Part shown: in pieces, positions 11,939-20,477 of the stretch
How positions within the stretch are numbered: position 1 is the first letter of the stretch
Layout: every line of letters starts with the position of its first letter
DNA from: Rhizobium sp. Q54
GTDB taxonomy: Bacteria; Pseudomonadota; Alphaproteobacteria; UBA2966; CAIVPW01
Length of the DNA stretch: 64,000 nt
NCBI GenBank assembly: GCA_945947575.1
Contig: CAMEYM010000011.1
Coordinates: forward strand, 1-64,000
Direction of reading: 5' to 3'
Notes under the pieces: model-generated
Seen by the model: the letters and a program-made list of their open reading frames with translations, nothing else
Told to the model about the DNA's origin: nothing
The model's database searches: none
Position numbers and translations under genes: made by a program

Positions 11939-11967
11939 TTGACTTATCAGGGGGCGGCTCCAATAAT
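11939..11967 (+). promoter_or_regulatory. Candidate sigma70-type promoter for rpsM/alpha operon
   Basis: TTGACT (11939-11944) - 17 nt - AATAAT (11962-11967), 5/6 matches to each consensus box, about 160 nt upstream of rpsM start. Confidence 0.55.
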
Positions 11968-12128
11968 CACGGGCTTTTCGGGTCCACGCGGCGGGCCCGG
12001 GATGCCTATTGGCGCGGGGCGCCTACTGGCACGGGACGAAGGAACTTGGGCGACCGTCTTTTGGGCCGGTGTCCGAACTCGACTGGCAACCAACACGAAT
12101 CGGCGAACTCTGGGCAAGGAATAACGCG

Positions 12129-12509
12129 GTGGCGCGCATCGCTGGCGTAAACATCCCGACGAACAAGCGTGTCGTGATCGCTCTCCGGTACCTCTATGGC
12201 ATCGGACCGACCACGGCCGTTGAGATCTGCACCAAGGTCAATATTGCGCCCGAGCGCCGCGTCAGCCAACTGACCGACGCCGAGATTGCGCAGATCCGCG
12301 ACCTCATCGCCCGCGACTACGTCGTCGAGGGCGACCTGCGGCGCGAAGTGGCGATGAACATCAAGCGCCTCATGGACCTCGGCTGCTATCGCGGCCTGCG
12401 GCACCGCCGCAAGCTCCCGGTGCGCGGTCAGCGTACCCACACTAACGCGCGTACGCGCAAAGGGCCGGCAAAGGCTATCGCCGGCAAGAAGACTGCCCCC
12501 AGGGGCTAA
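12129..12509 (+). CDS. rpsM: 30S ribosomal protein S13
   Basis: GTG start at 12129: [26 protein letters not shown]...[24 protein letters not shown]. Confidence 0.96.
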   Translation: MARIAGVNIPTNKRVVIALRYLYGIGPTTAVEICTKVNIAPERRVSQLTDAEIAQIRDLIARDYVVEGDLRREVAMNIKRLMDLGCYRGLRHRRKLPVRGQRTHTNARTRKGPAKAIAGKKTAPRG

Positions 12510-12545
12510 CTCAATCGCGCTCCACGGCGGGCACTAGGAGTCTCA

Positions 12546-12938
12546 ATGGCTGATCAACCTGCAGGGCGTGTAAAGCGCAGGGAACGGAAGAACATCACGT
12601 CGGGCGTGGCCCACGTGAGTGCGACGTTCAACAACACGGTCGTGACTATCGCCGACGCGCAGGGCAACGCCATCGCGTGGTCCTCGTCGGGTCAGCAGGG
12701 CTTCAAGGGATCGCGCAAGTCAACTCCGTACGCTGCCCAGCTCGCGGCTGAGAACGCGGGCCGCAAGGCGATGGAGCACGGCGTGAAGACCATTGAGGTG
12801 CGCGTCTCCGGTCCCGGCTCAGGCCGCGAATCGGCACTGCGCGCCTTGCAAGCGGTGGGGTTCACCATTACGTCCATCAAAGACGTATCCGCCATACCCC
12901 ACAACGGTTGCCGGCCGCCGAAGCGACGCCGCGTTTGA
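12546..12938 (+). CDS. rpsK: 30S ribosomal protein S11
   Basis: ...[47 protein letters not shown]...[12 protein letters not shown]. Confidence 0.98.
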   Translation: MADQPAGRVKRRERKNITSGVAHVSATFNNTVVTIADAQGNAIAWSSSGQQGFKGSRKSTPYAAQLAAENAGRKAMEHGVKTIEVRVSGPGSGRESALRALQAVGFTITSIKDVSAIPHNGCRPPKRRRV

Positions 12939-13056
12939 GCGTGCCGCCGGCGGGCCCGCCTTGGGCTTGCCCGGCGTGGGACCAAAGGCAGTAAGCGGTT
13001 TGGTCCGACCTTATATGAGGTCAACCCCGGGCTTGCCCCCGGAAATGGAAGGTTGA

Positions 13057-14082
13057 ATGCACGTGATCATCCAACGGAACTGGAAAGAACTGATCAAGCC
13101 CGGCAAGCTCGTCGTCGAGCCCGGTCACGATCCTTCACGCCGTGCGACCGTGGTCGCCGAGCCGCTTGAGCGCGGCTTTGGCATGACCCTCGGCAACGCC
13201 CTGCGCCGCGTCCTGCTCTCGTCCCTGCAGGGGGCGGCGGTGACGGCGATTCAGGTCGATGGCGTCCTGCACGAATTCTCGACGATCCCGGGCGTCCGCG
13301 AAGACGTCACCGACATCGTCCTCAACATCAAGACGCTCGCCGTGCGCATGCATGGCGACGGCCCGAAGCGCATGACGCTCAAGGCCGACGGCCCTGGTGA
13401 AGTCACCGCCGGCAAGATCGAGACCGGCCATGACATCGAGATCATGAATCCCGACATCGTGATCTGCACGCTCGATGAAGGCGCCAAGCTGTCGATGGAA
13501 CTCACCGTTGAGACCGGCAAGGGGTACGTCGCTGCGAACTACAACCGCGACGAAGACCGCCCCATCGGGTTGATCCCGGTGGACGCCGTCTACAGCCCGG
13601 TGCGCAAGGTTTCGTACAAGGTCGAGAACGCCCGCGCCGGCCAGTACCTCGACTACGACAAGCTCTCGATGGAGCTCGAGACCAACGCCACCATCACGCC
13701 GGAAGACGCGGTCGCGTACGCCGCGCGCATCCTGCAGGACCAGCTGCAGCTCTTCATCAATTTCGAGGAGCCGGTTGCCGAGGAGCGCAAGGAAGAGCGC
13801 CCCGAGCCCGAGTTCAACCGCAACTTGCTGCGCAAGGTGGACGAACTCGAGCTGTCGGTCCGTTCGGCCAACTGCCTGAAGAACGACAACATCGTCTACA
13901 TCGGCGACCTGATCCAGAAGACCGAGGCGGAGATGCTCCGCACTCCGAACTTCGGCCGCAAGTCGCTGAACGAGATCAAGGAAGTCCTCGCCCAGCTCGG
14001 CCTGCACCTCGGCATGGAAGTGCCGAACTGGCCGCCTGAGAACATCGAGGAACTGGCCAAGAAGCTCGAAGACCAGTACTAG
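13057..14082 (+). CDS. rpoA: DNA-directed RNA polymerase subunit alpha
   Basis: ...[26 protein letters not shown]... and C-terminal ...[46 protein letters not shown]. Confidence 0.98.
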   Translation: MHVIIQRNWKELIKPGKLVVEPGHDPSRRATVVAEPLERGFGMTLGNALRRVLLSSLQGAAVTAIQVDGVLHEFSTIPGVREDVTDIVLNIKTLAVRMHGDGPKRMTLKADGPGEVTAGKIETGHDIEIMNPDIVICTLDEGAKLSMELTVETGKGYVAANYNRDEDRPIGLIPVDAVYSPVRKVSYKVENARAGQYLDYDKLSMELETNATITPEDAVAYAARILQDQLQLFINFEEPVAEERKEERPEPEFNRNLLRKVDELELSVRSANCLKNDNIVYIGDLIQKTEAEMLRTPNFGRKSLNEIKEVLAQLGLHLGMEVPNWPPENIEELAKKLEDQY

Positions 14083-14140
14083 TCTTGCGTTTTCGCGCCC
14101 CTCCCGGGGCGCGGGGCGCCAACATAAGTAGGGAACCGCC

Positions 14141-14587
14141 ATGCGTCACTTGAACCGAGGCCGCCGCCTCAGCCGCTCCAGCGCCCACCGCGAGGCGCTG
14201 CTGCAGAACCTGGCCGCGTCGCTGTTCAAGCACGAGCAGATCACCACCACGCTGCCCAAAGCCAAGGAACTCCGGCCGGTGGCCGAGAAGCTCATCACGC
14301 TCGGCAAGCGCGGCGGCCTGCACGCACGCCGCCAGGCGCTGGCGCAGCTCGGCGACAACGCCATCGTCGAAAAGCTCTTCACGACGCTGTCGGAGCGCTA
14401 CAAGGGCCGCCCGGGCGGCTATGCCCGGATCATGAAGGCCGGCTTCCGCTACGGCGACGCCGCCGCGATGGCGGTCATCGAGCTCGTCGATCGCGACCCC
14501 GAGGCAAAGGGCCAGGACTCCGGTCCCGACCAGAACGCCGGCGAGGGCTCGGCGGGCTGGGCGGGCGACGTCCAGGCCGCGGGCTAG
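14141..14587 (+). CDS. rplQ: 50S ribosomal protein L17
   Basis: [52 protein letters not shown]. Confidence 0.98.
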   Translation: MRHLNRGRRLSRSSAHREALLQNLAASLFKHEQITTTLPKAKELRPVAEKLITLGKRGGLHARRQALAQLGDNAIVEKLFTTLSERYKGRPGGYARIMKAGFRYGDAAAMAVIELVDRDPEAKGQDSGPDQNAGEGSAGWAGDVQAAG

Positions 14588-14611
14588 TCCCGAGCGATAT
14601 AGAAATGCGGA

Positions 14612-14642
14612 TCGAGGCGCCGAGAGGCGCCTCGACTGTTTT
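14612..14642 (+). terminator. Rho-independent terminator of alpha operon
   Basis: Perfect 10-bp stem tcgaggcgcc-gaga-ggcgcctcga followed by ctgtttt, 25 nt after rplQ stop. Confidence 0.8.
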
Positions 14643-14667
14643 GGGGCCCCGGAGCTAGGATTCCCCC

Positions 14668-15315
14668 ATGGACCAAGCGCAGCAGGAAATCGCGTCGGCG
14701 GCCGACCAGGCGAACCCGATCATGAACTTCGTCCGCGAGTACTATCTCGAGGACGTCAGCGTCTGCGACAAGCTCATCGACATGTTCAAGACCTGCCGCG
14801 AGCTCGGCCTCACCGGCCCGGGCCTCACCGGCAACTACGAGGTCAACAAGAAGGTCAAAGACTCGGAAGACCTCGCCGTCGAACGCCTGCCGCGCAACAA
14901 CCCGAAGATCCCGTCCCCGGACGCCAGCGGCTACAACTCGGTGATGCGCCAGTTCACGGCGATGATCCCGCGCTACTACAAGGACACGCGCGCGCCGTGG
15001 GCCGAGCCGGTCGCCTTCAAGAGCCTGCCGCACTTCCAGTACTACAAGCCGGGCGGCGGCTATCACACCTGGCACTGCGACGCGATCGGCAGCACCGTCG
15101 ACCGCCATCTCGTGTTCCTGCTGTATCTCAACGATGTGCCCGGCGGCGGCACCGAGTTCCTGCTGCAGAAGTACATCTGCGAGGCGAAGAAGGGGAAAGT
15201 GCTCATGTTCCCCGCCAACTTCACCTTCCCGCACTGCAGCCAGATCAGCACGACTCACGAGAAATACATCGTCACCGGCTGGGCCTGCGCCGGCGTGCAG
15301 ATGCAGCGGCGCTAG
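14668..15315 (+). CDS. 2OG-Fe(II) oxygenase (prolyl-4-hydroxylase-like fold)
   Basis: Facial triad and 2OG-binding residues readable: YHTWHCDAIG (HxD), FPHCSQ (distal His), EKYIVTGWA (Lys). Confidence 0.75.
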   Translation: MDQAQQEIASAADQANPIMNFVREYYLEDVSVCDKLIDMFKTCRELGLTGPGLTGNYEVNKKVKDSEDLAVERLPRNNPKIPSPDASGYNSVMRQFTAMIPRYYKDTRAPWAEPVAFKSLPHFQYYKPGGGYHTWHCDAIGSTVDRHLVFLLYLNDVPGGGTEFLLQKYICEAKKGKVLMFPANFTFPHCSQISTTHEKYIVTGWACAGVQMQRR

Positions 15316-15571
15316 GGCCGCTCCAAACGAAGCACCCCCTTTGATCGCCCGGCGCGGCCTTGATCGCGCGCCAGCCTCGAGCCACGACGTATCTGATCCC
15401 ATCCGCACCGGAGGGCTCCATGCCGGAAGCTCGCACCATCGCGAAGGCGCGCCGCGCTAGCGTGGACGCGTTGCAGCCGCCCGCAAGGCCGCCAGGACCA
15501 GGGCCCGCCGCGCCACCTAGCGCCCGGCCGGCCCGGCTGGCTTTTGCCGCGGCCAAGGTCTATCTCGTCGG

Positions 15572-16876
15572 ATGATGTCGTCTCTCTTCGAAGCCGCGCA
15601 CCTCGCCGATTCGGCGCCGCGACCGCTCGCCGAGCGGCTGCGCCCGGCCCGGCTGGAAGATGTCGTCGGCCAGGAGCATCTGCTCGGCCCCATCGGCCCC
15701 ATCGGACGCATGGTGGCGGCCAACCGCGTCGCCTCGATGATCCTGTGGGGCCCGGCCGGCACCGGCAAGACGACGGTGGCGCGGCTCCTGGCCCAGCACA
15801 CCGGCCTGCATTTCGAGCAGCTTTCGGCGGTGTTCTCAGGCGTGGCCGACCTGCGCAAAGTCTTTGAGGCAGCCAAGGCGCGGCGCGCGGACGGGCAGGG
15901 TACTGTCCTTTTCGTTGATGAGATCCACCGCTTCAATCGCTCCCAGCAGGATGGCTTCCTGCCCTACGTCGAGGACGGCACCGTCGTCCTGATCGGCGCC
16001 ACCACCGAGAACCCGTCGTTCGAGCTCAACCCGCCGCTCTTGTCACGCGCCCAGGTGCTGGTGTTCCGCCGCCTCGACGACGACGCACTGGAGACGCTGC
16101 TCGCCCGCGCCGAAGCGCTCGAAGGCCGCCAGCTTCCCCTCGATGCCGACGCCCGCGCATCTCTGCGCGCCATGGCGGACGGCGACGGCCGCTACGAGTT
16201 GAACCTCGCCGAGGAGCTATTCGCCCTCAAGACGACCAAGCACCTCGACACGCGCGCGCTGTCCGAGGCGATCCAGAAGCGCGCGCCCATCTACGACAAG
16301 GCGCGGGAGGGCCATTACAACCTGATCAGCGCACTGCACAAGGCGGTGCGCGGCTCCGACCCCGATGCCGCGCTCTATTGGCTGGCGCGCATGCTGGCCG
16401 GCGGCGAAGACCCGCTCTACATCACGCGCCGCGTGGTACGCATGGCCGTGGAAGACATCGGACTCGCCGACCCGCAGGCGTTGACTCATGCGCTCGCCGC
16501 CAAGGACGCCTACGACTTCCTGGGCAGCCCAGAAGGCGAACTCGCCGTCGCCCAGGCGGTTCTGTACCTTGCAACGGCGCCCAAATCGAATGCGTCCTAC
16601 GCCGCGTTCGGCAAGGCGACCCAACGCGCCCAAGAGACCGGTTCGCTCGCGCCGCCGCCCCATGCCATGAACGCGCCGACGCGCCTCATGAAAGACCTCG
16701 GCTACGGCCGCGGCTACCAATACGACCACGACGCACCCGATGCCTTCGCCGGCGCCAACTACTTCCCGCCGGAGATGCCGCGCGAGACCTTCTACGAACC
16801 CCCGCGGCGTGGTTTCGAAGCCGAGATCGCTGCGCGGCTGGAAAAATGGGCCGCAATTCGCCGTGCCCAAGGCTAG
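15572..16876 (+). CDS. rarA: Replication-associated recombination protein A (MgsA/RarA AAA ATPase)
   Basis: LAERLRPARLEDVVGQEHLLGP...GPAGTGKTTVARLLAQHTG...FVDEIHRFNRSQQDGFLPYVEDGTVVLIGATTENPSFELNPPLLSR. Confidence 0.95.
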   Translation: MMSSLFEAAHLADSAPRPLAERLRPARLEDVVGQEHLLGPIGPIGRMVAANRVASMILWGPAGTGKTTVARLLAQHTGLHFEQLSAVFSGVADLRKVFEAAKARRADGQGTVLFVDEIHRFNRSQQDGFLPYVEDGTVVLIGATTENPSFELNPPLLSRAQVLVFRRLDDDALETLLARAEALEGRQLPLDADARASLRAMADGDGRYELNLAEELFALKTTKHLDTRALSEAIQKRAPIYDKAREGHYNLISALHKAVRGSDPDAALYWLARMLAGGEDPLYITRRVVRMAVEDIGLADPQALTHALAAKDAYDFLGSPEGELAVAQAVLYLATAPKSNASYAAFGKATQRAQETGSLAPPPHAMNAPTRLMKDLGYGRGYQYDHDAPDAFAGANYFPPEMPRETFYEPPRRGFEAEIAARLEKWAAIRRAQG

Positions 16877-17882
16877 CGCCACGAAGACCGACGCGGCCGC
16901 GTCCGACTACCTGTCGGTGCGCACCGTCGATGTCGTGCCCGGCGATGCCGGCCTGCGCCTCGACCGCTGGTTCCAGCGCCACATCCCCGAGCTCGGACAC
17001 GGCCGCCTGCAAAAGCTCCTGCGCACCGCTCAGGTGAAGGTGGATGGAAAGCGCGCCACCGCTAACCAGCACATCGAAGCGGGGCAGACGATCCGTATTC
17101 CGCCGTTGCCGGGCCTGATGGACGCGACCGGCGTCAAGAAGCCAGCCCGCAACGTCAGCGTGAAGGATGCTGAGGACCTCGTCGCCCGCGTACTCTACCG
17201 CGACGACGACATCATCGCCCTCAACAAGCCGCCTGGCCTCGCCGTCCAGGGCGGCACCGGCACGGACAAGCACCTCGACGGCATGCTGGATGCCCTGCGC
17301 TTCGACTCGGAGGATCGGCCGCGGCTCGTCCACCGCCTCGACCGCGACACCTCCGGCGTGCTGGTGCTTGCGCGCACCGCCCGCGCCGCCGCGTACCTGG
17401 CGAAGTCGTTCGCCGGACGCACCGTGAAGAAGACCTACTGGGCGCTGACCCTGCGCGTGCCATCGCCCAGCGAAGGCACCATCGACATTCCCCTCGCCAA
17501 GGCCGAGGGGCTGATGGGCCGCGAGAAGATGGAAGAGTCGGAGGAGGGCGACAGCGCCGTCACCGACTACCGCGTCGTCGAGGACGTCTCGCGCGCCGCC
17601 TGGGTCGAGCTTTGGCCCCGCACCGGCCGCACCCACCAGTTGCGCGCCCACATGGCGGCCATCGGCACGCCCATCGTCGGCGATCGCAAGTACGGCGGCA
17701 CTGAAGCGAACCTGCCCGGCATCGCCCCCAAACTGCATCTGCACGCTGCGGCGCTGGCACTGCGGTTGCCGTCCGGCATGCAATGGGAAGTCACCGCACC
17801 GCTGCCCGAGCACATGGCGGCGACATGGCAGCTGCTCGGCTTCGACGTGCCGAAGCAGAAGAAAAGGAAGCGGCCAGGCTGA
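16863..17882 (+). CDS. RluA/RluC-family 23S rRNA pseudouridine synthase
   Basis: S4 domain plus RLVHRLDRDTSGVLVLARTARAAAYLAKSF catalytic motif; GTG start at 16863 overlapping rarA end. Confidence 0.9.
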   Translation: MPKASATKTDAAASDYLSVRTVDVVPGDAGLRLDRWFQRHIPELGHGRLQKLLRTAQVKVDGKRATANQHIEAGQTIRIPPLPGLMDATGVKKPARNVSVKDAEDLVARVLYRDDDIIALNKPPGLAVQGGTGTDKHLDGMLDALRFDSEDRPRLVHRLDRDTSGVLVLARTARAAAYLAKSFAGRTVKKTYWALTLRVPSPSEGTIDIPLAKAEGLMGREKMEESEEGDSAVTDYRVVEDVSRAAWVELWPRTGRTHQLRAHMAAIGTPIVGDRKYGGTEANLPGIAPKLHLHAAALALRLPSGMQWEVTAPLPEHMAATWQLLGFDVPKQKKRKRPG

Positions 17883-18064
17883 GGAGGTTTGGAGCGCGGG
17901 GGTGGATTCGCTATCACAAGGGGAGGACGAGTTCGGCGAAACGCCGTCCCCCGCGCTTCCAAGCATCACCTTTGCAGTTCCGAGCCACGTTCCGCCGGAT
18001 GGCAAATTGACGCACCGTAAGCGGCTGATCTGCCATCAAGAATTGCGGGAACCTCAGGTCTAGG

Positions 18065-18778
18065 ATGAAGAAGACTCCCGATACCGCCAGCTTCGCCCCG
18101 ACCGTCGTGGCTGTGGGGCGCAGCTTCGAGGTGCACTCCGGCAAACGCCGCATGTCGGGGAAGCCGGGCGTGCCGTTGCAGTTGCCGACGCGCGCGCTCG
18201 CCGAGGCCGTGCGCGATGAATGGCAGCGGGTCGGGCCGAACGCGCGCATGTCCGACCTACGCCTGGCGAGCTTGGCGGCGGCGGCCGCCGACGCCGATGA
18301 CCTTCGTCGCCACATCGAGCAGACGTTGCTCAAGTACGCGGACACGGATCTGGTCTGTTACTGGTCGGCCGACGACGCACCCGCCGACCTGCGCAGCCGC
18401 CAGGCTACCGCCTGGCAGCCCATGATCGACTGGGTGGAGGCCACCTATGGGGCACGCTTGCGCGTCACCCATGGCATCGTGCCGGCGCCCCAGGACGCGG
18501 AGGCCCTCGCCAAGCTGCGCGCCGCGCTCGAAGGGCTTTCCGCCGCCGACCTCATCGCCCTCCGCCTCGCCGGCGCTGCGGCCGGCTCGGTGGTCATCGG
18601 GCTCGGATTGATTCGCGGTGCCTGGTCTGAGGACACGGCCCATGCTGCCGCGACGGTGGACGAGACCTATCAGATGGAGCGGTGGGGCACGGACATTGAG
18701 GCCGCGGAAGCGCTCGCGGCCCGCCGCGCCGACCTCGCCGATGCCGTGCGCTTCGCCGCACTTTGGCGGGGCGCGTGA
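18065..18778 (+). CDS. ATP12 family F1-ATPase assembly chaperone
   Basis: SFEVHSGKRRMSGKPGVPLQLPTRALAEAVRDEW...TDLVCYWSADDAPADLRSRQATAWQPMIDWVEATYGARL. Confidence 0.88.
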   Translation: MKKTPDTASFAPTVVAVGRSFEVHSGKRRMSGKPGVPLQLPTRALAEAVRDEWQRVGPNARMSDLRLASLAAAAADADDLRRHIEQTLLKYADTDLVCYWSADDAPADLRSRQATAWQPMIDWVEATYGARLRVTHGIVPAPQDAEALAKLRAALEGLSAADLIALRLAGAAAGSVVIGLGLIRGAWSEDTAHAAATVDETYQMERWGTDIEAAEALAARRADLADAVRFAALWRGA

Positions 18779-19062
18779 CCACCGAGCGTCGCGCCGTGCG
18801 GGCGCGCATCTGGGGCCGGGTCCAAGGCGTCGGCTATCGCGATTGGACCGAGCGCACCGCCCGCTCCCATGGCCTCGACGGCTGGGTCCGCAACATGTCC
18901 GACGGCAGCGTCGAGGCGGTGTTCTCGGGGCCGCCCGCGACCGTCGAGCGCATGCTCAGCGACTGCCGCGGCGGCTCACCGGCCGCGCGAGTCTCGGCGG
19001 TCGATAGCCAGGATGTCGCAGAGGTACCGCCGGCGGGCAGCGGATTTAGGGCCCGGTACTAA
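18775..19062 (+). CDS. Acylphosphatase
   Basis: GTG start overlapping ATP12 stop; [44 protein letters not shown]. Confidence 0.93.
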   Translation: MTTERRAVRARIWGRVQGVGYRDWTERTARSHGLDGWVRNMSDGSVEAVFSGPPATVERMLSDCRGGSPAARVSAVDSQDVAEVPPAGSGFRARY

Positions 19063-19723
19063 GAGCCGCCTCGAAGTTCCGCCGCAGCGCCGAATCAACA
19101 TCGGCCATCGTCGCCCCGATCCCGAGCGCCGCCAGCGACGTGACCCCATGATCGCGGATGCCACACGGCACGATACCCGCGAAGCCCTGCAGGTCGGGGT
19201 CCACGTTGATGGCGATGCCGTGGAACGTCACCCAATGGCGGACGCGCACGCCCACGGCGGCAATCTTCGCCTCGCCACCGCGGCCGTCCGCGACCCAGAT
19301 GCCGATGCGCCCCTCGCGCCGCTCGCCGCGCAGCCCAAGGTCGCCGAGGCTGCGAATGATCCAGTCCTCAAGGGCCTGCACGTAGGCGCGCACGTCGCGG
19401 CCGCGCCGGCGCAGATCGGCCATCACGTAGACGATGCGCTGGCCCGGGCCATGGTACGTGTAGCGGCCGCCGCGGCCGCTCGGGTAGACGGGCAGGGCGT
19501 CCGGGACCAAGAGCTCCGCCGGGTCTGCGCTGGTCCCGGCGGTGTAGAGCGGCGGGTGCTCGAGCAGCCAGACCAGCTCGCCCGCCTGGCCCGCGACAAT
19601 TCCCGCCACCCGCGCTTCCATGCGCGCCAGGGCGTCGGGGTAGGGGACCAGTCCGGGGCTGGTTTCCCAGGCGACCGGCCGCGGCGTCTCGGTCACTGGC
19701 TTTAACTCATTGCTAAGCTTCAC
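19046..19723 (-). CDS. lipB: Octanoyltransferase (lipoyl synthesis)
   Basis: [47 protein letters not shown] catalytic Lys/Cys motifs. Confidence 0.95.
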   Translation of the reverse strand: MKLSNELKPVTETPRPVAWETSPGLVPYPDALARMEARVAGIVAGQAGELVWLLEHPPLYTAGTSADPAELLVPDALPVYPSGRGGRYTYHGPGQRIVYVMADLRRRGRDVRAYVQALEDWIIRSLGDLGLRGERREGRIGIWVADGRGGEAKIAAVGVRVRHWVTFHGIAINVDPDLQGFAGIVPCGIRDHGVTSLAALGIGATMADVDSALRRNFEAALSTGP

Positions 19724-19792
19724 GGCTGCATTCTAGCCTGACGGAACAAAGGCACCGGCACCCCAAGGCTGGCGCCCGACCACGGGGAATCG

Positions 19793-20143
19793 ATGGCCGA
19801 AGACGATCTTGCTGCCGCCATGAGCGGGATGATGATGGACCCGCCGGGCGAGTCGACACCGGAGATGCCCACCAAGCGCGCCGTCCCGCGCCGCAATCGC
19901 CACAAAGAACCCGCGTTCAATGAGATCTCGGTAGAGCTCTCGGTGGTGCTCGGCCGCGCCAGCATGCCCATCCACCAGCTCCTCAAAATGGGCCGCGGTG
20001 CTGTCATCGAGCTGGGCGCGTCCGTGGACGACGACGCCCACATATACGCCAACAACCGCCTCATCGCCCGCGGCCAGGTGGTCGTGGTGGGCGAGAACAT
20101 CGCCATCTCCATCACCGAAACGGTGCCCATCACCGAGATCTAG
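19793..20143 (+). CDS. FliN/SpoA-domain protein (flagellar motor switch FliN-like)
   Basis: ISVELSVVLGRASMPIHQLLKMGRGAVIELGASVDDDAHIYANNRLIARGQVVVVGENIAISITE matches the FliN SpoA domain pattern. Confidence 0.82.
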   Translation: MAEDDLAAAMSGMMMDPPGESTPEMPTKRAVPRRNRHKEPAFNEISVELSVVLGRASMPIHQLLKMGRGAVIELGASVDDDAHIYANNRLIARGQVVVVGENIAISITETVPITEI

Positions 20144-20188
20144 GGCCAAGGTAGGGCGATAGGTCGCTCCGGCGACCCGTCCATTTCC

Positions 20189-20217
20189 TTGAATAGCCCC
20201 CGCGGATTTGCTATCCC
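20189..20217 (+). promoter_or_regulatory. Candidate promoter for tRNA-Leu
   Basis: TTGAAT (20189-20194) - 17 nt - TATCCC (20212-20217) just upstream of tRNA. Confidence 0.4.
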
Positions 20218-20240
20218 CGGGCCCTCAAGCCTCAATTCAT

Positions 20241-20327
20241 GCGGTTGTGGCGGAACTGGTAGACGCGCAGCGTTGAGGTCGCTGTGGGCGCAAGCTCGTG
20301 GAGGTTCGAGTCCTCTCAACCGCACCA
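20241..20327 (+). tRNA. tRNA-Leu (anticodon GAG), CCA encoded
   Basis: Acceptor gcggttg/caaccgc, A73, CCA; anticodon stem cagcg/cgctg with loop ttgaggt; T-arm gaggttcgagtcctc; long variable arm (class II). Confidence 0.95.
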
Positions 20328-20477
20328 CTCTTTCCAACTCGACTTGGCCCGTTCCGGGCCTCGCTTAGCTCCGAAGACAAAAAAACGACGGAAGGTGTGC
20401 GCCGCGCTTTCGGCCTGTGAAGCGCGGGTGTAGGGTCCGCGCACAATTCCACACCGGGGGCGAGGGCTTCTCGTCGC

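Noticed and set aside
11939-12124. 61-aa ORF in the rpsM leader
   Set aside because: Starts inside the predicted promoter, has no clear ribosome-binding site and no recognisable similarity.
12692-13024. 110-aa minus-strand ORF over rpsK and the rpsK-rpoA spacer
   Set aside because: Antisense to rpsK; explained by codon bias.
15316-15571. Small ORFs between the 2OG oxygenase and rarA (e.g. 15360..15575)
   Set aside because: Low-complexity A/P/R peptides, no ribosome-binding site or motif.
20346-20360. Hairpin ggcccg-ttc-cgggcc after tRNA-Leu as a terminator
   Set aside because: Only 6 bp and not followed by a T-run; insufficient evidence.
20241-20400. tRNA-Leu 3' end as an integration site for a mobile island
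   Set aside because: No integrase, no direct repeat of the tRNA 3' end seen downstream, and flanking genes are core.
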